A stretch of 64,000 bases of DNA, from positions 62,001 to 126,000 of the forward strand of contig PLDC01000005.1 of assembly GCA_003134995.1 (NCBI GenBank), given 5' to 3'. Positions 61,639 through 64,000 of the stretch are shown here, in pieces. Position numbers and translations under genes: made by a program. The stretch's first letter is position 1, and each line of letters opens with the position of its first letter. This DNA is from Acidobacteriaceae bacterium (GTDB lineage: Bacteria; Acidobacteriota; Terriglobia; Terriglobales; Acidobacteriaceae). The notes under the pieces are model-generated. The model made no database searches. It was not told the DNA's origin and saw nothing but the letters and a program-made list of their open reading frames with translations.

Positions 61639-64000
61639 ATGTTGTCCGACGCATTTCCCCCGGCTCGCGATCGCCAGCCATCTGATCGATCCGAGCGTTT
61701 TCAACCACTCTCTTTAACCATCTCAAGATTTTTCCTTGCCCTGCTCATCGCTTTCTCAGTGATCAGCTTCGCTTCTGTTGCCAGCGCGGCCGAGGCTCAG
61801 GCAAACGCATCCAACAAAGGCCTGAAACTTTCAGGAACTCTTCCCGGCGGCGAAGTCGGCGTGACTTTCAGCGCCACATTAACCGCCAGCGGCGGAACCG
61901 CTCCTTACACGTTCTCCATTTCCTGGGGAAAACTTCCAGCAGGCTTGTCTCTCGGCACAAAAACCGGAACCATTTCCGGCCAGCCAACCGAAACAGGAAC
62001 TTACAATTTCGGCATTCACGTCAAAGACTCCTCAGACCTAGCCATAGGAGAGCCCTTCGCGATTACAGTCGCTAAGGCACCCGCCGTCGTGCTGACCATC
62101 GCTCCCACGACTGCAACCGTGGCCTCTGGCGCGTCCACGCAATTCACCGCCACGGTCACCAACAAATCCAACATAGCTGTAACCTGGTCAGCTTCGCTAG
62201 GGACGATCTCCAGTACCGGCCTCTATCAGGCGCCCATCGTTACCTCGAATACCGCTGCCACTGTGACCGCGACCAGCGTCGCTAATACTACGAAATCCGC
62301 GACGGCGGCAGTAACGGTAACTCCGCCTCCAGTCAGCATCACCACAAAATCTTTGTTAACTGCGACCGCCGGCACTGCCTACTCGAGCACACTGTCCGCC
62401 ACCGGAGGCAAGCTCCCCTACACCTGGACGCTCTCTTCCGGATCCCTGCCCAGCGGAATCACCGTGCTGTCAGCCGGATCGATCTCGGGAACTACTTCGC
62501 AGACCGGCTCCTTCACCGCCACCATCGAAGTCACAGATTCCTCGTCGCCGAAACTCACTTCGTCGAAATCTCTCACTCTCACCGTGAATGCTGCGGTGGC
62601 AGTCACCATCACTCCCACAACTGCCAGCGTGGCCTCCGGCATGTCCACGGAGTTCACTGCCTTGGTCAGCAACACACCCAACGTAGCCGTTACCTGGACC
62701 GCTTCTCGGGGAACGGTTTCCACCACCGGCCTGTATCAGGCGCCAACAGTCACCTCCAACACCTCGGCGACCGTGACCGCCACGAGCCAGGCTGACACAA
62801 CCAAGTCTGCAACGGCTTCGGTCACCATAACTCCGCCGCCAGTCACCGTTACAACAACATCCTTATCGAACGCGACCGCGGGCGCGGCCTACTCGAACAG
62901 CTTAACCGCCACGGGAGGCACAACCCCGTATTCCTGGTCACTCTCTTCCGGAACGCTGCCCAGTGGTATCACCATTCAGTCCTCTGGATCGCTTTCCGGA
63001 ACTGCCGCGAAGACCGGCACCTACAACATCAGCGTCGAGGTCACCGATTCCTCTTCGCCGAAACTCACCGCGTCGCAGTCGCTCACTCTGACTGTCGCCG
63101 CCGGCAACTCCGGCGGACCCCTCCCAGCGCCAATCTACTTCGGATTCTCGGAGTCCAATACGGAAAGCTCCGACTGGCCAACCGTAAACTTTGGCATGCA
63201 GCGCTTCTGGGATTCCCCTCCGTTGCAATGGCCATATCTGAACACCGCTTCGGGGGTATTCGACTTCACCAACCTCGACACGGATCTCGCCCTGGCCTAT
63301 ACCCAAGGCGCGAAGATAGGCATGTATACGCTCGCTCGAACTCCGCCGTGGGCAACGTCCAATCCGAACGACACAACCTGCAATTACTCAGGCACGGGGA
63401 GTGGCAACGGCAACGGCGAGTGCGACCCTCCAAGCGACCTGAACTCCGATGGCAGTGGAGCCGACGCCATCTGGAAGGCGTGGATCACTGCAATCGCGAC
63501 CCACGTCAACAGCCCGGGCTACACCGCAACCCACGCCCACATTATGTATTGGGAAATCTGGAACGAGCCCGATACCAAAGCCTTCTTCGCCGGCAGCATC
63601 GCCCAATTGGCGCGGCTTACCGAAGATGCCAATTGCATCATCACAGGCCGCGGCGTGATTCACGAGAATGGCAACGGAACATCCGTTCCCTGCACGGCAA
63701 CCGCGATTGACCCCACGGCGCAGATCGTGATGGCCTCGGCACACGCTAAAGGCGCGGCGCTCAAGTATGGACAGAACGAACTGTATTGCGATGACTCCCC
63801 TTCAACCTACCAACTGCCATGCCCGAATCCCGCGAACGCGATATCGACGGCGGTGGATATTATCAACTTCCACATGAAGCCGGGAAACGAAAGCGGCAAC
63901 AATTGCCCGGCCCCGACTCCATGCACGGTGGAATCAGCCATGCAGTGGTATGTCGCAAACATCCGCGGCATGTTGCAACCAGCGGATCTGTTGAAACCCT
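61639..64000 (+). CDS. Exported Ig-repeat glycoside-hydrolase-like protein, 3' partial
   Basis: The frame is open from ATG 61639 to the right edge (787 codons, no stop). A signal peptide (to about residue 54, FLALLIAFSVISFASVASAA) is followed by alternating He_PIG-type and Big-2-like Ig domains (about 60-490). A TIM-barrel-like domain then starts near residue 500 (YFGFSESNTES). HIMYWEIWNEPDTK places E643 at the acid/base position of clan GH-A hydrolases; the nucleophile would lie beyond the window. GECDPPSDLNSDGSGADAIW nearly repeats a segment of the lipoprotein at 34988, so the catalytic domains are homologous. The LuxR-type gene lies just upstream. Confidence 0.8.
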   Translation, partial: MLSDAFPPARDRQPSDRSERFQPLSLTISRFFLALLIAFSVISFASVASAAEAQANASNKGLKLSGTLPGGEVGVTFSATLTASGGTAPYTFSISWGKLPAGLSLGTKTGTISGQPTETGTYNFGIHVKDSSDLAIGEPFAITVAKAPAVVLTIAPTTATVASGASTQFTATVTNKSNIAVTWSASLGTISSTGLYQAPIVTSNTAATVTATSVANTTKSATAAVTVTPPPVSITTKSLLTATAGTAYSSTLSATGGKLPYTWTLSSGSLPSGITVLSAGSISGTTSQTGSFTATIEVTDSSSPKLTSSKSLTLTVNAAVAVTITPTTASVASGMSTEFTALVSNTPNVAVTWTASRGTVSTTGLYQAPTVTSNTSATVTATSQADTTKSATASVTITPPPVTVTTTSLSNATAGAAYSNSLTATGGTTPYSWSLSSGTLPSGITIQSSGSLSGTAAKTGTYNISVEVTDSSSPKLTASQSLTLTVAAGNSGGPLPAPIYFGFSESNTESSDWPTVNFGMQRFWDSPPLQWPYLNTASGVFDFTNLDTDLALAYTQGAKIGMYTLARTPPWATSNPNDTTCNYSGTGSGNGNGECDPPSDLNSDGSGADAIWKAWITAIATHVNSPGYTATHAHIMYWEIWNEPDTKAFFAGSIAQLARLTEDANCIITGRGVIHENGNGTSVPCTATAIDPTAQIVMASAHAKGAALKYGQNELYCDDSPSTYQLPCPNPANAISTAVDIINFHMKPGNESGNNCPAPTPCTVESAMQWYVANIRGMLQPADLLKP

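Overview
The window looks like chromosome from a soil-type Acidobacteriota, probably class Terriglobia. This is inferred from moderate-high GC, very large exported proteins built from SBBP propellers, choice-of-anchor-D (ASH), Big-1-like Ig and beta-helix modules, an Oar-like TonB receptor with an N-terminal carboxypeptidase-regulatory domain, tandem DUF1111 di-haem proteins, and short dispersed GC-rich repeats between genes. No rRNA, tRNA or CRISPR array was seen.

Layout. 1-3 kb: the end of a bacterial eRF1-like (baeRF) gene, then an acyl-CoA-dehydrogenase-like gene flanked by two copies of a dispersed repeat. 3.2-5.1 kb: a complete IS1595-like element (3206-5101). It has 32-bp imperfect terminal repeats, an 8-bp target duplication, a transposase, and two convergent, translationally coupled passenger genes. 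It sits inside a 60-aa gene whose two halves rejoin in frame when the element is removed. 5.4-9.2 kb: a lipoprotein, an intact VapBC-like pair, a TAT-exported asparaginase/aspartylglucosaminidase, and a second toxin-antitoxin pair whose PIN toxin carries a nonsense codon. 9.3-17.4 kb: housekeeping genes (glpX, a SIMPL protein, an ATP-grasp enzyme, glutaryl-CoA-dehydrogenase-like) around a three-gene cluster of unknown envelope proteins.

18-53 kb is an exported-protein island: two SGNH-like proteins, a PQQ-like propeller with Ig repeats, a TonB receptor, two beta-helix proteins, two Kelch-type propellers, a glycoside-hydrolase-like lipoprotein, two seven-repeat SBBP proteins and an FG-GAP protein. 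These share ASH and Ig modules and look like a mosaic, recombining family for surface binding or polymer attack. Directly downstream of the TonB receptor lies an iodothyronine-deiodinase-like gene read through an in-frame UGA at the family's selenocysteine position, with a SECIS-like hairpin just after it. It would be missed, or split in two, by standard gene calling.

53.6-64 kb: proC, a polytopic membrane protein with TPRs, a 70-bp composite inverted repeat between convergent genes, two tandem di-haem DUF1111 proteins, a LuxR-type regulator with a degenerate receiver, and the start of a large Ig/glycoside-hydrolase-like protein running off the window.

Recurring non-coding signals include an AGTATGCA motif in five intergenic regions upstream of exported-protein genes, twice at a matched distance from a -35 box, and a 37-38 nt leader shared by the genes at 31504 and 61639.
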